From: Mimachlamys varia
Taxonomy: Eukaryota; Mollusca; Bivalvia; Pectinida; Pectinidae
DNA: 64,000 nucleotides
Reading direction: 5' to 3'
Assembly: GCA_947623455.1 (NCBI GenBank)
Contig: OX392533.1
Location: 34,656,229-34,720,228 of the forward strand
Shown here in pieces: positions 22,131 through 33,645 of this stretch. Under the pieces are notes generated by a model. The model was not told where the DNA came from, did not search any database, and worked only from the letters and a program-made list of their open reading frames with translations. The position numbers were made by a program, and so were the translations under genes. The number at the start of each line of letters is the position of its first letter. Position 1 is the stretch's first letter.

Positions 22131-23898
22131 AAAACATCATGTGACATCAATTTTTTCCTTGAGCTCTAGAATTCCAACCTTTCACATAACGTGCCATTAC
22201 ATTCAGTTCGGCAACATTCGTTAATTCAGTTACGGTCAGGCATGTTTACAGATAGGGAGTTTTAAATAGTACTTTTTCAATATTCACCCTAGACAATATC
22301 CTTGATATTGCTTAGATTAATGTTACACCATTGTCTCGACAAGAAGAATAGAGATTTCATGATGGCTGTTTCGGATTTTATTATGGATATACGAATAGAC
22401 CCTGAAACAAATAGACAAATACAATTTACAATTACGCTATAATGGACATTCACTCAGTAGTACAAGACAAGAACGGCAACTCTTTATACATTAACGTGAC
22501 CTCAACTCCGCGCGTACGTGTGGAATTAAAACTATATATATTACTATAATTTAACAATTATACAACGCAAACACATTATCTCCATTAATATACAATATAA
22601 ACCAGAATTAACATATTTTCCCATTAAAACTTGAAATACCTACCCTGTCGTTTGGACAGGGGTCTACTTATAATGCGGAGAAACTCCGGACAACAACAGT
22701 AGTTCTAAGTACACTGTATATGGAACCTAAAAGTTATAAAAACATAAATATATAGTAATTTACCTGTTACACCTATTTCAAATATAACTATTACAAGAAT
22801 ATAATTATAGTTGAAATTAAATGAACCTTATGAATTTAACTTTATAAAAAATAGGATACCACGCCCTTATTACGTGGGGAGACTCGGCGCTATGCGCTCC
22901 TTACAACTAATGAAACTTTTCGAAGTAAAAATATAATTGAATTGCCAATGAAAATAATAAAGCTATTATATTATAATTATTATTTAAAAATAACTAAACC
23001 TGTTTCCGTTATATCCAAGTCTGTCTCCCACGTGTATCATATATATGCATGTACCAATCAATTTAAGATAGTCGATCGTGTCAGCTAGCGCTGCTGGCAT
23101 GGGCAGAGGCGTCTTGTGCCGTGTGCCGCCAGTGTCAGAGTGACTATTTTAATTTAAAACCACGAAGTCAGGAACACAGGACAAGTGGACAAACACGTTT
23201 AACAACACTAAAAATAGCAACACGTGGACAAAACATGCACGTGAACAGCTTTCACACCACTAATTGAAATACAGGTAACACACCTGGACAACGTCACATG
23301 ACAATCACGTGACATACAAACACAGCTCGCCCTATGACAACCACGGGACGATACACAGACGTACATGTTAACACAAACACAGCACAACTCGGTACGATAC
23401 AAGGGCCTACTACAGAACATTTAACGTAAATAATACAATACAAATCACACTCTACCACATTAATATATAATCGTTCACCCCCATGGGGTGGGTGAGTCAA
23501 GAGGATCTCAACTCGATGGTTTAGATCTTAAGTTACAAAACACCAGACTTGCAGAACCTTAAGAACTTTACCTCGAGGGTTGAGATCCCAATTTTTCATT
23601 TCTCAGGGGGAAATGTTTAAAGATTTTTCTCTTGTCTCTTTACCGTTTAAAATATCTTAAATTTACGTAACAAAAATGCAAGACAATGATGATGTGATGT
23701 AATTGAATTGTCGACGTGACATCATTGTATTGTTGTCATGACGTCCAGGTATTGTTCGAATGACGTCATACATTTATTGAGAACGTGCAAAGAGAAATGT
23801 ACTCTGAACACTATCTATAAATATAATCAATGCTTTGGTGGGGTTTTTTGCATCTTTTGCTGAAAATTGCGTATTCATAAATAAAATCAAAAGTCATC
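22131..23898. other. Stretch without a recognisable gene
   Basis: AT-rich sequence with a few GC blocks near 22660, 22870 and 23080-23500. A loose inverted pair (GGATCTCAAC at 23502-23511 and GTTGAGATCC at 23580-23589) suggests a small foldback repeat. Open frames at 23208-23500 (minus) are Cys/Val-rich and look like chance. Confidence 0.5.
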
Positions 23899-24215
23899 AA
23901 ACAGTTTCTTCAACATAGAAGAAGGCGTAGGGACATTTGCAATTTTACTAAGTTGCACTGTGTATATGATTTCAACATTGTTCCTTGCATCAGTGTGAAT
24001 CGACCGACTCCACCTGAAGCTGACTATTTTAATATCAATTATTACGCTCATATGTTATACGTCCGGACCTTATATCAAGTGTGGGCCGCCACGGTTCCGG
24101 CATCTTCCCTTTGTGGTGTTGGAGCGGAGTCATTTTCGCATTTCACGTGTTTCAGAATTTGCCGGATTTTCCGCCACGATTACCAACACAAAAGTTAAAT
24201 TCGCTTAGTACACCA
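23899..24215 (+). pseudogene. Decayed copy of UNC93-like exon 1
   Basis: Nucleotide similarity follows exon 1 of the gene at 25993, from the Q-S-S-I-N region (CAGTTTCTTCAACATAGAAG) through GTAGGGACATTT, GTGTGGGCCGCCACGGTTCC and CGCCACGATTACCAACACAA to AAATTCGCTTA, all in order. Codon loss and stops make it non-coding. It lies about 1.8 kb upstream of the intact gene in the same orientation, so it is probably the remnant of a tandem duplication. Only the central and distal part of exon 1 is visible. Confidence 0.8.
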
Positions 24216-25127
24216 TCACATTAAGCGAAAGAAAAATAGTTAAAAGGTTGAAGACACCGACAATCTAGTAGCCGATTAAAAGTAATTGGTCGACAAGGGG
24301 GTATCAACTTTAACCTCCTATGTTGTTCTAGTTTGTACTGCTAGACTAGGACAAAGGTTAACAAATTATTTACTTCCACAACGGGGTGATCATTTCAAAT
24401 ACATGACCTTTTGTCCTGATAAAGCTCGTATTTTATCTCTAGATAGCAACTTTTGACAAACATATTAGTGTTGTACACAAAATATACGGGTTTTATTATA
24501 ACATTACTACACAATGTTAAAGAACGTAGCTTATATAGTTTTATGCATCAATGAATCAACTATTTACACGAAGCTACAGGTGAAAGATAAATTTGTACTT
24601 TAAAACAGAAACACTGCCAGCCCGTCAAATTCCGTCGTTTACCTTTTTAAAACCGTTGTTGAATCTCTAAACTCCGCAGTCTTTTTCACAATATATATGT
24701 AGCTTTTTGTTTTTTTGTTTTTTTGTTTAACAATAGCGAAACGTCGACAGAAAACGATGGCTTACATCCCCCATTGTACACTATTTGTTAAAGTATTTCA
24801 CCCCTGAAATTTTCTTACCGGCAATGACCTAAACATCTGATGTTTACTATAGAGGTAAACAAGTATTATTGATAAAGTTATTTGTCTTACATATGATTAC
24901 ATATCATATGATCGCCCGTTCAGTTGCCTCGTTATTACTAAAACTACCTTCCATATGTGTCAATGTCTCAAACTTTATGTTTTTCTTCTTCTATTAGATA
25001 TCGGAAGTCAAGACATAAAGATCCAACATTGAACCGTTTCCTTAAAGGGACTAGCTGTGGAATAACTAAATAGTGATTGTTTTAATTGATCATTGATTGA
25101 CGTGACTTTAATGCAGATCTAAAGGTA
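24216..25127. other. Stretch without a recognisable gene
   Basis: AT-rich sequence with a T/G-rich run near 24700-24730. No exon of the decayed UNC93 copy could be found here. Confidence 0.5.
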
Positions 25128-25487
25128 TGTGTTCAGCACTTATGCTTCTACATTAGTTTAGACATTTCGGATGCCCACCTTTTGGCCCCTAGCGTCACTG
25201 AAGAGCCATAGAAAGACGAAACTTTATTTTGGCATACTGTATCTAATACTTAATTTAACTAGTTTAATTTTACTTCTTAATTCATAAATTAAAGGGGCTT
25301 TACGCACCTGACCCTTCTGCTTCTACATTAGTTTAGAAATGTTTTATTCCTACCTTTTGGCCCCTAGCATCACTGAAGAGTCCTAAGAGGACGAAACAAC
25401 TGTATGATGCAGTTCAATTCATTTTTTTCGGCATACTGTATTTATTACTAAATTTAAGAGGTGCAGGATATGTGTGTGTTAGGTCAT
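25128..25487 (-). repeat. Interspersed repeat family B, two copies in tandem
   Basis: Two inverted copies relative to 11341. Each has the block ACCTTTTGGCCCCTAGC followed by TCACTGAAGAG; the second continues with GACGAAACAACTGTATGATG and ends near GTGTGTGTTAGGTCAT. Confidence 0.75.
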
Positions 25488-25992
25488 ATTTGTGATGTTG
25501 TATGCACACTTTTATATGGAATGCAAAATATCTTGAATTATGTTTTTATACCATTTGTCAGTATTTTGACAAATCTTTATCTTATACCGTATCCGTATTT
25601 CATCTGCTTATTGCCGTTTTGATCGAAGGTGTTCGTTACACATATTATCAACTTAGTAATTTAAGTAATTCATTTTAATTCATAACTAGTGAAATAAAAT
25701 TTGGATGTCAAAACATTTAATTGTTGTCATAAAAATTATGTGAAGCATTATGGGATCGAATATAATATAATATAATTATTGATAGACAACTTAGTTATTA
25801 AAAAACCCAGTTTAGTCCAATAGTACATACTTAAAAATGCGTTGAACTTGTATTTATTGTAATGGATTGTAATTGTGTTCTGTAGCGTTAAAAAGACTGT
25901 GAAAGGTGCGTTGAACAACAATCCTTTTGACGAAAAAAATCATCGACTTCAACGTTAGCAAAATTCCTGAAGTTTCATTTAATAACCCCATA

Positions 25993-26659
25993 ATGCCATC
26001 TAACAGTGCATCAACATCGGGAAGCGACGAATCAATTGATGGTCCCCTAAATAACGCTGAGACAAAGTGTGAAACAAAGCAAAACAATGTTGGCACCATA
26101 CACCTGGAAAAGGCACGTCAAGCAGCGTTGTTGAAAAGCGGATACAGCGACACCAGTGATGCTGAACCAACTACTACTAGTAGTAGCAACGGTATTGTCA
26201 TAGTATCACCTATGACAAAAATGCAAATCGTGAAAAATCTTTGTATAATATGTGCCTCGTTTTTCCTCGTGTTCACATCGTTCCACTCAATGTTGAATCT
26301 GCAGAGTTCTATCAACAAGGAGGAAGGAATCGGGACATTTTCTTTGTTTATTGCCTGCTCGTTAATGATGGTGTCCTCCATGTTTCTAGCATCTGTCTGT
26401 ATGAACAGACTCGGCTTGAAGTTGACCATAGCTATCTCGTTGGTTACGCATGTGGTGTTTATGGCGGGAAACTTATACCCTGTATGGGCCGTTATAGTTC
26501 CGGTATCGGTCATCTGTGGTCTTGGATCTGGGCCATTATGGGCAGCCCAATCATCATATGTCTCAGAACTTGCCGGATATTACGCCACAATTACCAATGC
26601 GAAAGTTAAAGATTCGCTTAGTTTCTTCTTTGGGATATTTTACATGTGTATTAATGCAA
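25993..26659 (+). CDS. UNC93-like exon 1
   Basis: Encodes the hydrophilic N-terminus and the first membrane helices. The donor is GCAA then GTAAGT, phase 1. The frame is open back to 25915, but the only upstream in-frame start-like codon is TTG, so ATG at 25993 is preferred. Confidence 0.9.
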
Positions 26660-29600
26660 GTAAGTAAATATTTATGTCTTTTGTTTGTTAAAACTATTTG
26701 GTTTTGCCTGCCTTTTATTGAAAGTTGTTAATATGAGCATTCACAAGTAAATATATAGGATAGATTATTGGTATATCGTTATATCTTGTTGTTTTTAATG
26801 CTATACAGCTTCCAGATATTTAATGTAACTGAAGCGATTTTGATTTTGATTTTCGACTACAGAATAATGAAAAACAACACATTTGATAACGGAGCAAAAG
26901 AACGCTACCATCTCCCAATTTGTATGACTGCTTTAGAAAGAGATACCCATTTCTCTACGCCCAAATATTTTTTTTAAAAGTTTGTCATACGATAAAGCAT
27001 TAAATCTGCAAAAAACTGTTAAAACGGATGGTTTTCTCATAAAAAAATTAGGCGAAAGGGTAACTTAAATTTATCCATATGAGCTAAAAGAATTAAAAGA
27101 TCTTCAATAATTTATAAGAAAATATTATTTTTGTCAATTCAGCAAACATTCATACAAATCTTATAACAAGTCTGGAAGATATTGAATGAATTTTTCCGGC
27201 AATTGGCCCAAACAGCATTTTTCACATAATATAACGTAGTCAGCCATTTTTTGTATCTTTGGCCGACCATAGCCAAAACGAGTTTGCAAAATTATATTCC
27301 TTTTTACATTTGCTGTAAGGCAATTTAACGCCCTTTGGAAAATCCGAATGAAAAAAAGGTTAGTCATAAACTTTTTTTGACTTTCACAAGAGAAAAACCT
27401 TTAAGATAAACAGAAAAAAACCCCAATAAACTTGTCTGTTGATGTGCGTTGTATTTTTTTCAAAACATGATGTACTGTTTAATGATTTTTGAGATTTCAT
27501 GTTATTTTCTACATCTCAGGTAAAATATCTGGCAATTTGTTAGCATCGGTTCTTCTAAAACAAGATGAAGAAACTAACAGATCTATGACGCTGAAGGAAA
27601 TAGAAGACTGCGTGGCAAACATACAAGAAGCTGTCGATAATGCAACCACACTAGAACGGCCAGACGACACCACGGTAATATCAGGGCTTATGTGTTTCTA
27701 TATAACAACATATAAAGTGATGATGTAAATACAAGTTAACGATATCGGGGACAAATATGTGACACATACGTCCCTAGCGATATTCACTCTCGTAAATGAC
27801 AAACCATTAATCTTTAAAGGAGAAGGTACATTAAGGGTCATTTTGGCCGGATTCAGCTCATTTCAACAATCTGTCAGTATTCAGGGGATCCCCACGGGGT
27901 CATAAGGAGATTTTGTATTGAAAATAATAGTTGTTTAAGCTCAATAATACAGAAATAAAATTGAAAAATACGTGTTTTTACATTCTATTTTCTGTTTATT
28001 TTGGGCAAAATCACGAGTAAGTGAACTTTATCCTTTGTTTTTGTTTGTTTCTTGTGTTCTTTGTTGTCGTTTTTGTTTACGTTTTATGTGTGTTTTTTAA
28101 CACTTACTGCTCAGGTAATTTGATTCTAAAGACAGCTTGAAAAACAAAAAGAAACTACAAATGTTTTGACTCTTTGGAAAAAACAGTATTTGTTGGTTTT
28201 ATTCCCCAGTTTCGTGAATCTATATTTAACGTCACGCTCAAATTAGGATTAAGAATCCAACCCTATTTCTTAGAAAAATGGTGGAGTTTATTTCAACATA
28301 ATCAAGAGAAGAGAACATTTATTAAGGGCATAATTATAGTAATCAACTGTAAATGATCATTTGCATTTTTTCCAGAACTTGATTTCTCACTTAAACTAGC
28401 AATCGAGCTCGAATGTTAGATATTAGTATACTCTCAAAGGCCCAATATAAGTAACTTCAGGAAAGTTTTCGGGATTCAGAAAAAATATGAAGAAATCCAG
28501 TTGATAACCATGCAAAAATTAATCTAAAACGAAGTAAACCTGAGCAGAAACTAAAAAAAGTCTTGACAGAAACATCCAAAGAATTGATAATAATTTAGGT
28601 GGGGCCAACTTCAACAACAAGCCGAAGTAAGAAGACAGTTCAAAATGGACGCTTGTTTACAAATACTGAGTTTCAACTGCTTCTGTACCGGTTATTGCAT
28701 AAGAATTCATCTTGAATATTGCTGATAACTAAATCTAAAAATATAAAAAAAAAAAATTATTAGGATTGATTTTTGCTTCACGTTTTGCCGAAAGTTACGT
28801 ATATTGGGCCTTTAAATTCGATTTTGCGCTCAAATTTAAGTGTGCCAAAATAGGAACATTTACAGTTTAGACGTATTACAGCGGTTTCGAACATTTTGAA
28901 TACTTTGTTAAGATATCTCATGGAAGTCTTATTATATATCCCTAGATATATACTATCTGTGGTACCTGGATTGGACTGGCAATTGCTGGATTAATAGTTC
29001 TGGCTTTCCTGACTTCCATTAGCGCTGATGGAGGCAGTTCTAAGAAAGGAAAAAGGGATCAAATCTGTACAAAATTTTTATCAACCCTCAAGCATTTGTG
29101 GAATTCAAGATTACAGAAAATCCTTATTCCAGTATCTTTGTATTACGGCATTTTTAATGGATTTCTCATTGCAGATTTTACAAGGGTGAGTATTTACTAT
29201 ATGATAAATAGCCTCAGGTAAATATAAAGAAATCTTTGTACGATAAACACAACAGACCATAGTTATTTTGTCGTTTTTGCGAAAATCTCACATTTTCTTA
29301 TTCGTGAATACAAATACAGTCGAACCTCGTTATCTCAAAATCGACGGGATAAAAGGAAAATATCGAGTAAGTCGAGTATTTGCGTTACGTGAGTTTGAAT
29401 GCTAGTGTAAAGCTTGGTCAGGACTGACAAAATACTTCGAATTAAGCAAGGTGTTCGAGTTATACGAGTTTGAGATAACGAGGTTCTACTGTAGCTGACG
29501 CAAAAATGACAACGATTCTTGTCGTCGTATTGTCAGATCAAAAACTTTATTCAAGAAGATATATTTTGACTGTTATTTGGAGCCGACATTCAATAAGCAG

Positions 29601-32320
29601 CTTCCCTTGTGATAACTGTACCAGATGTACAATGATGTTTGAATCATTGTCTTGTATTGGGACTGAGTCTACGGTGAAGAGATGGTGTGGTCGTTCGTTT
29701 GTCTTATATTTTCCCCTTTTCTACGGTTAGAGTAATTTTTATACAAAAAAAAACTGTGTAGTGCACTTATACCACAAAATAGCACTAAGATATATTTTTG
29801 ACGTCACAATCGAGAGCCCGTTCAAACGAAGTTTGATTGGCGTTGACGACAGGCCGTCAGCATCTGACAACACCTGCGAATGAAACTACAATGTACTATG
29901 GTATAGCATACTATAAAAGTGAAGCTTCGCTTATGTTCAATATCTCTTTTATTTTCTTTTTTTTTGTTTACAATTTGATTTGTTATCGTTACCTAGATAT
30001 TTTCTTGTATATAATGTTATATTTAGATTGTATAAGTAGTGTTCTATTTCGGTTTAGAGTTGGAAGAGAAATAGTCTATCATTACAAAGGTAGGTTGTGT
30101 ACGGAGATCTACACATAGGTGTGGACTATCCATTATATAAACATCTTCTTTTGATAAAATAGCAGTCTCCCATGACAAAGAGATAACATCATATTCCAAA
30201 ATATGTTAAAAATATTTTATTCATAGATAAAATCGCATCTAGAGTTTTAATCCACATGTGATTTAATGGTTTTGATTATACAACAGTTTTAATAATTATT
30301 CGATGTCATGGGGTTGAATATTATTCACAAAGTGTGGAAGAAAATCTCCTTTACATTTTAGAAAACGTTAATTAATGCACTTGTGGTAGAAAATCTCCTT
30401 TACATTATAGAAAACGTTAATTAATGCACTTGTGGTAGAAAATCTCCTTTACATTATAGAAAACGTTAGTTAATGCATTTATCTTCTTGCAGTCTATTGT
30501 TGGGTGTACATTAGGAATACAGGCTGTTGGTGAAGTCATGCTCAGTAACGGAATATGTAGCACCATTTCATCGGCACTCATTGGACGTTTAGTAAATAAC
30601 TTCGGACACTTGCCTTTCTTTACATTAAGTACGTAAAATATTATTTAGATTTTGCATTTTTTATGTTGATGTTTACTTGGATGTGACCAAGATTTACATG
30701 GCATAAAATATTATTTAGATTTTGCATTTTTTATGTTGATGTTTACTTGGATGTGACCAAGATTAACATGACGGGTGTGTTCGATGAAGCAAAAGAAACT
30801 TACTCTTCCAGAACACTTGGGCCCGTATTCGTGAAAGCGTTTTCATGCTCAAGCATGAATTTTTGCTCAACAGTGATTCTTTGTTCTGACTGTAGTTTAT
30901 TTTAAAACTCCTATTTTATCAAAGTATTTGGGAAAAATAAATATCAAGAAGCAGAATACTAATTTCAACATTTACAATTGACTTCTTGATCGTTGACATG
31001 ATTTAGGTGGGTTTCAACTTGAGAACGGTTTCATGAATACTGGCCCAGGTCTTATTCTCTTGTACTTTAACAAGGGTCTCCATGTTAATCTTTCTTTTTT
31101 TCATATTTTGCCCCTAGTTTAATCGATTTTGAGTTCAGAAAACGGTTTCGTTGACGCTTCGGTATTCTCTTAGTAAAAAATCAACCAAAAATGATTGATA
31201 CACAGTGCATTGTTCTAGAGAGGAAGTCGTTTATAACAGCATAGTCAAACTTCCAAATTTGGTCCCACTCTTAAGCCCCCTTGGAGGGAATATCCCCACC
31301 ATTTGTACAAATTTGGATTCATACAACCTTTAAATGCTTCCAGTCAAGTTTAGTTAAGATTCTGATCAATGGTTAAGAAGATCTCGGTTAAAGAAGTTGA
31401 TGAAGTATGGACGACAGACGTCACGGTATGACATAAGTACACATTGGTACTTTGGACAAGGTGAGCTAAAATATAACTACACATTATAGAAACTATGCGA
31501 AACTGTAACTTGGTAATACCGGTAACGTGTTTCTGTTTACAGCGTTTCTGTGTTTCGGGGTAGTGGAGGTTGTATTGCTAGTGTGGAAACCTGGACCAGA
31601 CTATGGCTATATCCTCTTCATATTTGCGGGTATGCTGGGAGTGGCAGACGGAATTTTAAAGACACAGTTGATTGGTAAGCATCAAGTTTCTTTGATACCC
31701 TATTTAGGAGGTGCTCTTGTACTTTTTAAAGGGTCTAGGTGCAAATCTTTTCTTTGTTCATGTTTCCTAATTTAATCAAGTTTGAGTTTGGATTATGGTT
31801 TTGTTAACACTTCAGTATTCTCTAATTTTTTGTACACTCGCAAATAAATAACCAAACAGTGCCTCATTTCCCTCCTTTATTCAAGTTTACAATATCATGG
31901 TCGTATCTTTGCTTTATATCGTTTTATCCGTTTGATATACGAATATTATTTCTTTTCAACTAGATAAATTGGACTCATCTCATTAATTTTAAATGAAATG
32001 GAAATTCCCGGAAGATCCTATATATATCTAAAAAGATACAAAACCATACAAGAACCAATTTTTTTTTTTTTTTTTTTAATATTTCAGCGATCTATGGACA
32101 CCTGTTTGTGGACAACACAGATGCAGCTTTCGGAAGCTATTTCATGCTGGAAGCCTTTGGATACATCATTGCGATGGCGTACAGTTCGTATGTATCCACT
32201 GACATCAAACTGTGTATCCTGCTGGTATTACTGGTGCTCAGTGCGATATCCTACTACACTGTAGAATACATAGACAGGAGGAACCAACCGCACAAGGACG
32301 CCAACAAAGAGAAGGCATAA
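25993..32320 (+). CDS. UNC93-like major-facilitator membrane protein, six coding exons
   Basis: Spliced coding sequence: 25993-26659, 27520-27674, 28946-29185, 30493-30628, 31543-31674 and 32088-32320, 1563 nt, 520 residues, with all junctions GT-AG and phases closing exactly. The N-terminal ~75 residues are hydrophilic and Ser/Thr-rich. Membrane segments follow, starting with NLCIICASFFLVFTSFHSML then N-L-Q-S-S, and including ICGLGSGPLWAAQSSYVSEL, both signature regions of the UNC-93 family. Exon 3 ends YYGIFNGFLIADFTR and exon 5 has AGMLGVADGILKTQ, also family blocks. Relatives are UNC93A, UNC93B1 (Toll-receptor trafficking) and worm UNC-93 (potassium-channel regulator); which role applies here is unknown. 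The start is the first ATG in the open frame, with A at -3. A 5' noncoding exon may exist. Confidence 0.92.
27520..27674 (+). CDS. UNC93-like exon 2
   Basis: Acceptor CATCTCAG, first codon completed as Ser (S-K-I-S-G-N-L-L), matching the family's G-N-L helix. Contains the acidic lumenal loop (IEDCVANIQEAVDNA). Donor CACG then GTAATA, phase 0. Confidence 0.9.
28436..28813. mobile_element. AAAGGCCC-type element, copy 2, in UNC93 intron 2
   Basis: Ends are inverted: AAAGGCCCAATATAAGTAAC on the left and GTTACGTATATTGGGCCTTT on the right. The interior matches 18602-18873. No clear target duplication and no reading frame. Confidence 0.72.
28946..29185 (+). CDS. UNC93-like exon 3
   Basis: Starts after CCCTAG with I-Y-T-I-C-G, then helix GLAIAGLIVLAFLTSIS, a cytosolic Lys-rich loop and YYGIFNGFLIADFTR. 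240 nt, phase 0 at both ends, donor AGG then GTGAGT. Confidence 0.9.
29317..29491. mobile_element. 175-bp TA-flanked MITE in UNC93 intron 3
   Basis: Left CAGTCGAACCTCGTTATCTC, right GAGATAACGAGGTTCTACTG, with TA on each side (29315-29316 and 29492-29493). Ends of this type, CAGT-x-GAACCTCGTTAT, and TA duplication are those of pogo/Tigger-type Tc1-mariner derivatives. Confidence 0.82.
30332..30480. repeat. Three tandem copies of a 49-bp unit in UNC93 intron 3
   Basis: The unit reads GTGGTAGAAAATCTCCTTTA and continues with AGAAAACGTTAATTAATGCA. Three nearly identical copies end 13 bp before exon 4, so the array abuts the acceptor region. Confidence 0.85.
30493..30628 (+). CDS. UNC93-like exon 4
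   Basis: Acceptor TTCTTGCAG. Encodes SIVGCTLGIQAVGEVML and SALIGRLVNNFGHLPFFTL, the equivalent of the family's S-x-V-x-x-x-L-G-I block. Donor ATTAA then GTACGT, phase 1. Confidence 0.9.
30634..30770. repeat. Two-copy 70-bp tandem duplication in UNC93 intron 4
   Basis: TAAAATATTATTTAGATTTT to GATGTGACCAAGATTTACAT is repeated once, nearly identically, starting six bases after the exon 4 donor. Confidence 0.85.
30783..31170 (+). repeat. Interspersed repeat family A, copy split by a foldback element
   Basis: Matches copy 1 up to CTTCCAGAACACT, is interrupted by 30818-31047, and resumes with GGTCTTATTCTCTTGTAC through GTTGACGCTTCGGTATTCTC. Confidence 0.75.
30818..31047. mobile_element. Foldback element, TGGGCCCGTATTC type, in UNC93 intron 4
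   Basis: Left TGGGCCCGTATTCGTGAAAG, right GGTTTCATGAATACTGGCCC. Inner arms also pair loosely. A relative is at 40078-40351. Here it sits within repeat A, whose other copies show the empty site. Confidence 0.78.
31543..31674 (+). CDS. UNC93-like exon 5
   Basis: Acceptor TGTTTACAG. Encodes FLCFGVVEVVLLVWKPGPDY and AGMLGVADGILKTQLI. Donor ATTG then GTAAGC, phase 1. Confidence 0.9.
31695..31826 (+). repeat. Interspersed repeat family A, copy in UNC93 intron 5
   Basis: Starts about 20 bp after the exon 5 donor and carries GGTGCTCTTGTACTTTTTAA to GGTTTTGTTAACACTTCAGT. Confidence 0.7.
32088..32320 (+). CDS. UNC93-like exon 6 (terminal)
   Basis: Acceptor after a long T tract (ATATTTCAG). Encodes the last helices (GYIIAMAYSSYVST, CILLVLLVLSAISYY) and a short charged tail ending K-E-K-A before TAA at 32318-32320. 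Confidence 0.9.
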
Positions 32321-32395
32321 TATTAGACTCCAGTTTGACAGTGCAAAACCATCCTGTATATATATAGAAACCATGTTTCAGGGAGGATTTTGTGA

Positions 32396-32488
32396 TACTA
32401 CTGGTGCTCAGTATGATATCCTACTACACCGTGGAATACAGACAGGAGGAACCAGCCGCACAAGGACGCCAACAACGACAAAGTGTAA
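32396..32488 (+). pseudogene. Duplicated scrap of the UNC93-like last exon
   Basis: Repeats the last ~93 bp of exon 6 (CTACTGGTGCTCAG to the stop) about 80 bp after the real stop. Two bases are missing relative to the exon, so the frame shifts. Substitutions are few, which suggests a fairly recent local duplication, now within the probable 3' untranslated region. Confidence 0.82.
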
Positions 32489-32885
32489 CTAGTGCTTATC
32501 ATTTGCAGAACTACATAGCAAGCTCATCTTACCAATTATGGAGGATTATACAAGAACAAATATGAATGTAATCACAGTTCTATTTATTTTTTTTATAATA
32601 CATGTATGCTCAGAGATTCCTATTGCGCGGATCACCTTTTTCTGTAGTGTATTGTTATTTGTGACGTCATGTCATTGTTGAGCCAATGTGACGTCACGTC
32701 GTGTGATATGCCATGCAAGATTGCTTTTTCTTACATGGGCAATCTCTATCAAACATGGCGAGATATGAGAGAAAAAGATGCAAGATAAGGAAATTCCACC
32801 CTCGAGATATTCATTTGGCAAAACCCTCGACAAACCCTTCAGGTAGAATTTCCCTACTTTACACTCCTGGGCATGAAAAAGTCTT
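32489..32885. other. UNC93-like 3' flank
   Basis: No protein signal. The frame at 32713-32988 crosses into the neighbouring retroelement and is chance. No convincing plus-strand AATAAA could be assigned to UNC93. Confidence 0.5.
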
Positions 32886-32966
32886 GTATAAGCCTCCTCT
32901 ATCTACTGAATTAAACAAAGTCTACACAAATACTTCATTTGGCCGACTAGCCTGCCGTGTCGCGTA
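32886..32966 (-). repeat. Split direct repeat B2
   Basis: 81 bp, the outer 3' terminus of the retroelement, identical to B1. Confidence 0.92.
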
Positions 32967-32977
32967 CAGTAGCCGGG

Positions 32978-32983
32978 TTTTAT
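32978..32983 (-). terminator. Polyadenylation signal of the retroelement
   Basis: AATAAA on the minus strand, 12 bp before B2 in a GC-poor tail. The position matches ATTAAA near the end of the solo remnant at 3292-3916, which supports its use in both families. Confidence 0.6.
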
Positions 32984-33352
32984 TATGATTATGCATTTTA
33001 GAAGCAAATTTACAAATGTAACACATGTGTGTATACGCACAAAACCAACTACCTCACTTCCGCACTTTTCAAGATTCAAGGCTATAATTATTGCAAAACC
33101 TAAAATTAAAGATCTAGTCCTGGGCTAAAAACCAGAGATAAAAACATCCTTCTTTTTCAACTTTGAAGTATGCATATGAAAATACTCTGGAAAACCTTGA
33201 ACTGATCTGCGATGGACAAAGTACTGACACAATAACAGTATCCCTAATCCCTACAAGATGTACATCGTAAGCTCCGTTATATACGGTTACCTGAACAAAA
33301 TTAAATTTGTATAAAGATATATCTCAGTGCATTGCAAACTTAAAAACTTTTG

Positions 33353-33513
33353 TGTTTACTGTACCGCTGGACAGCTAGATAATAATATTTCACCCTACCA
33401 CGATGCCCGACTCAATCTGAGTCACGTGACATATTTCACGTACGGAGCGAGTAGCACGAGCCGTTTATACAACATTTTCCCGGCTTATACTACCGAAACG
33501 CGGGAAAATTTAA
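33353..33513 (-). repeat. Split direct repeat A2
   Basis: 161 bp identical to A1, directly abutting B1. The B1-A2 join reproduces the end-to-start junction expected of a circular DNA intermediate. Confidence 0.92.
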
Positions 33514-33594
33514 GTATAAGCCTCCTCTATCTACTGAATTAAACAAAGTCTACACAAATACTTCATTTGGCCGACTAGCCTGCCGTGTCGCGTA
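33514..33594 (-). repeat. Split direct repeat B1
   Basis: 81 bp identical to B2, from GTATAAGCCTCC to CCGTGTCGCGTA on the plus strand. It lies between the recombinase frame and A2. Confidence 0.92.
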
Positions 33595-33645
33595 GAACCG
33601 CAACAATTGGGGGTTCCGTACGAAACTGGAGCCAAATAGCGAAGC

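Noticed and set aside
32713..32988. 91-codon open frame downstream of UNC93
   Set aside because: It crosses the boundary of the retroelement and includes its B2 repeat, so it cannot be an ancestral gene.
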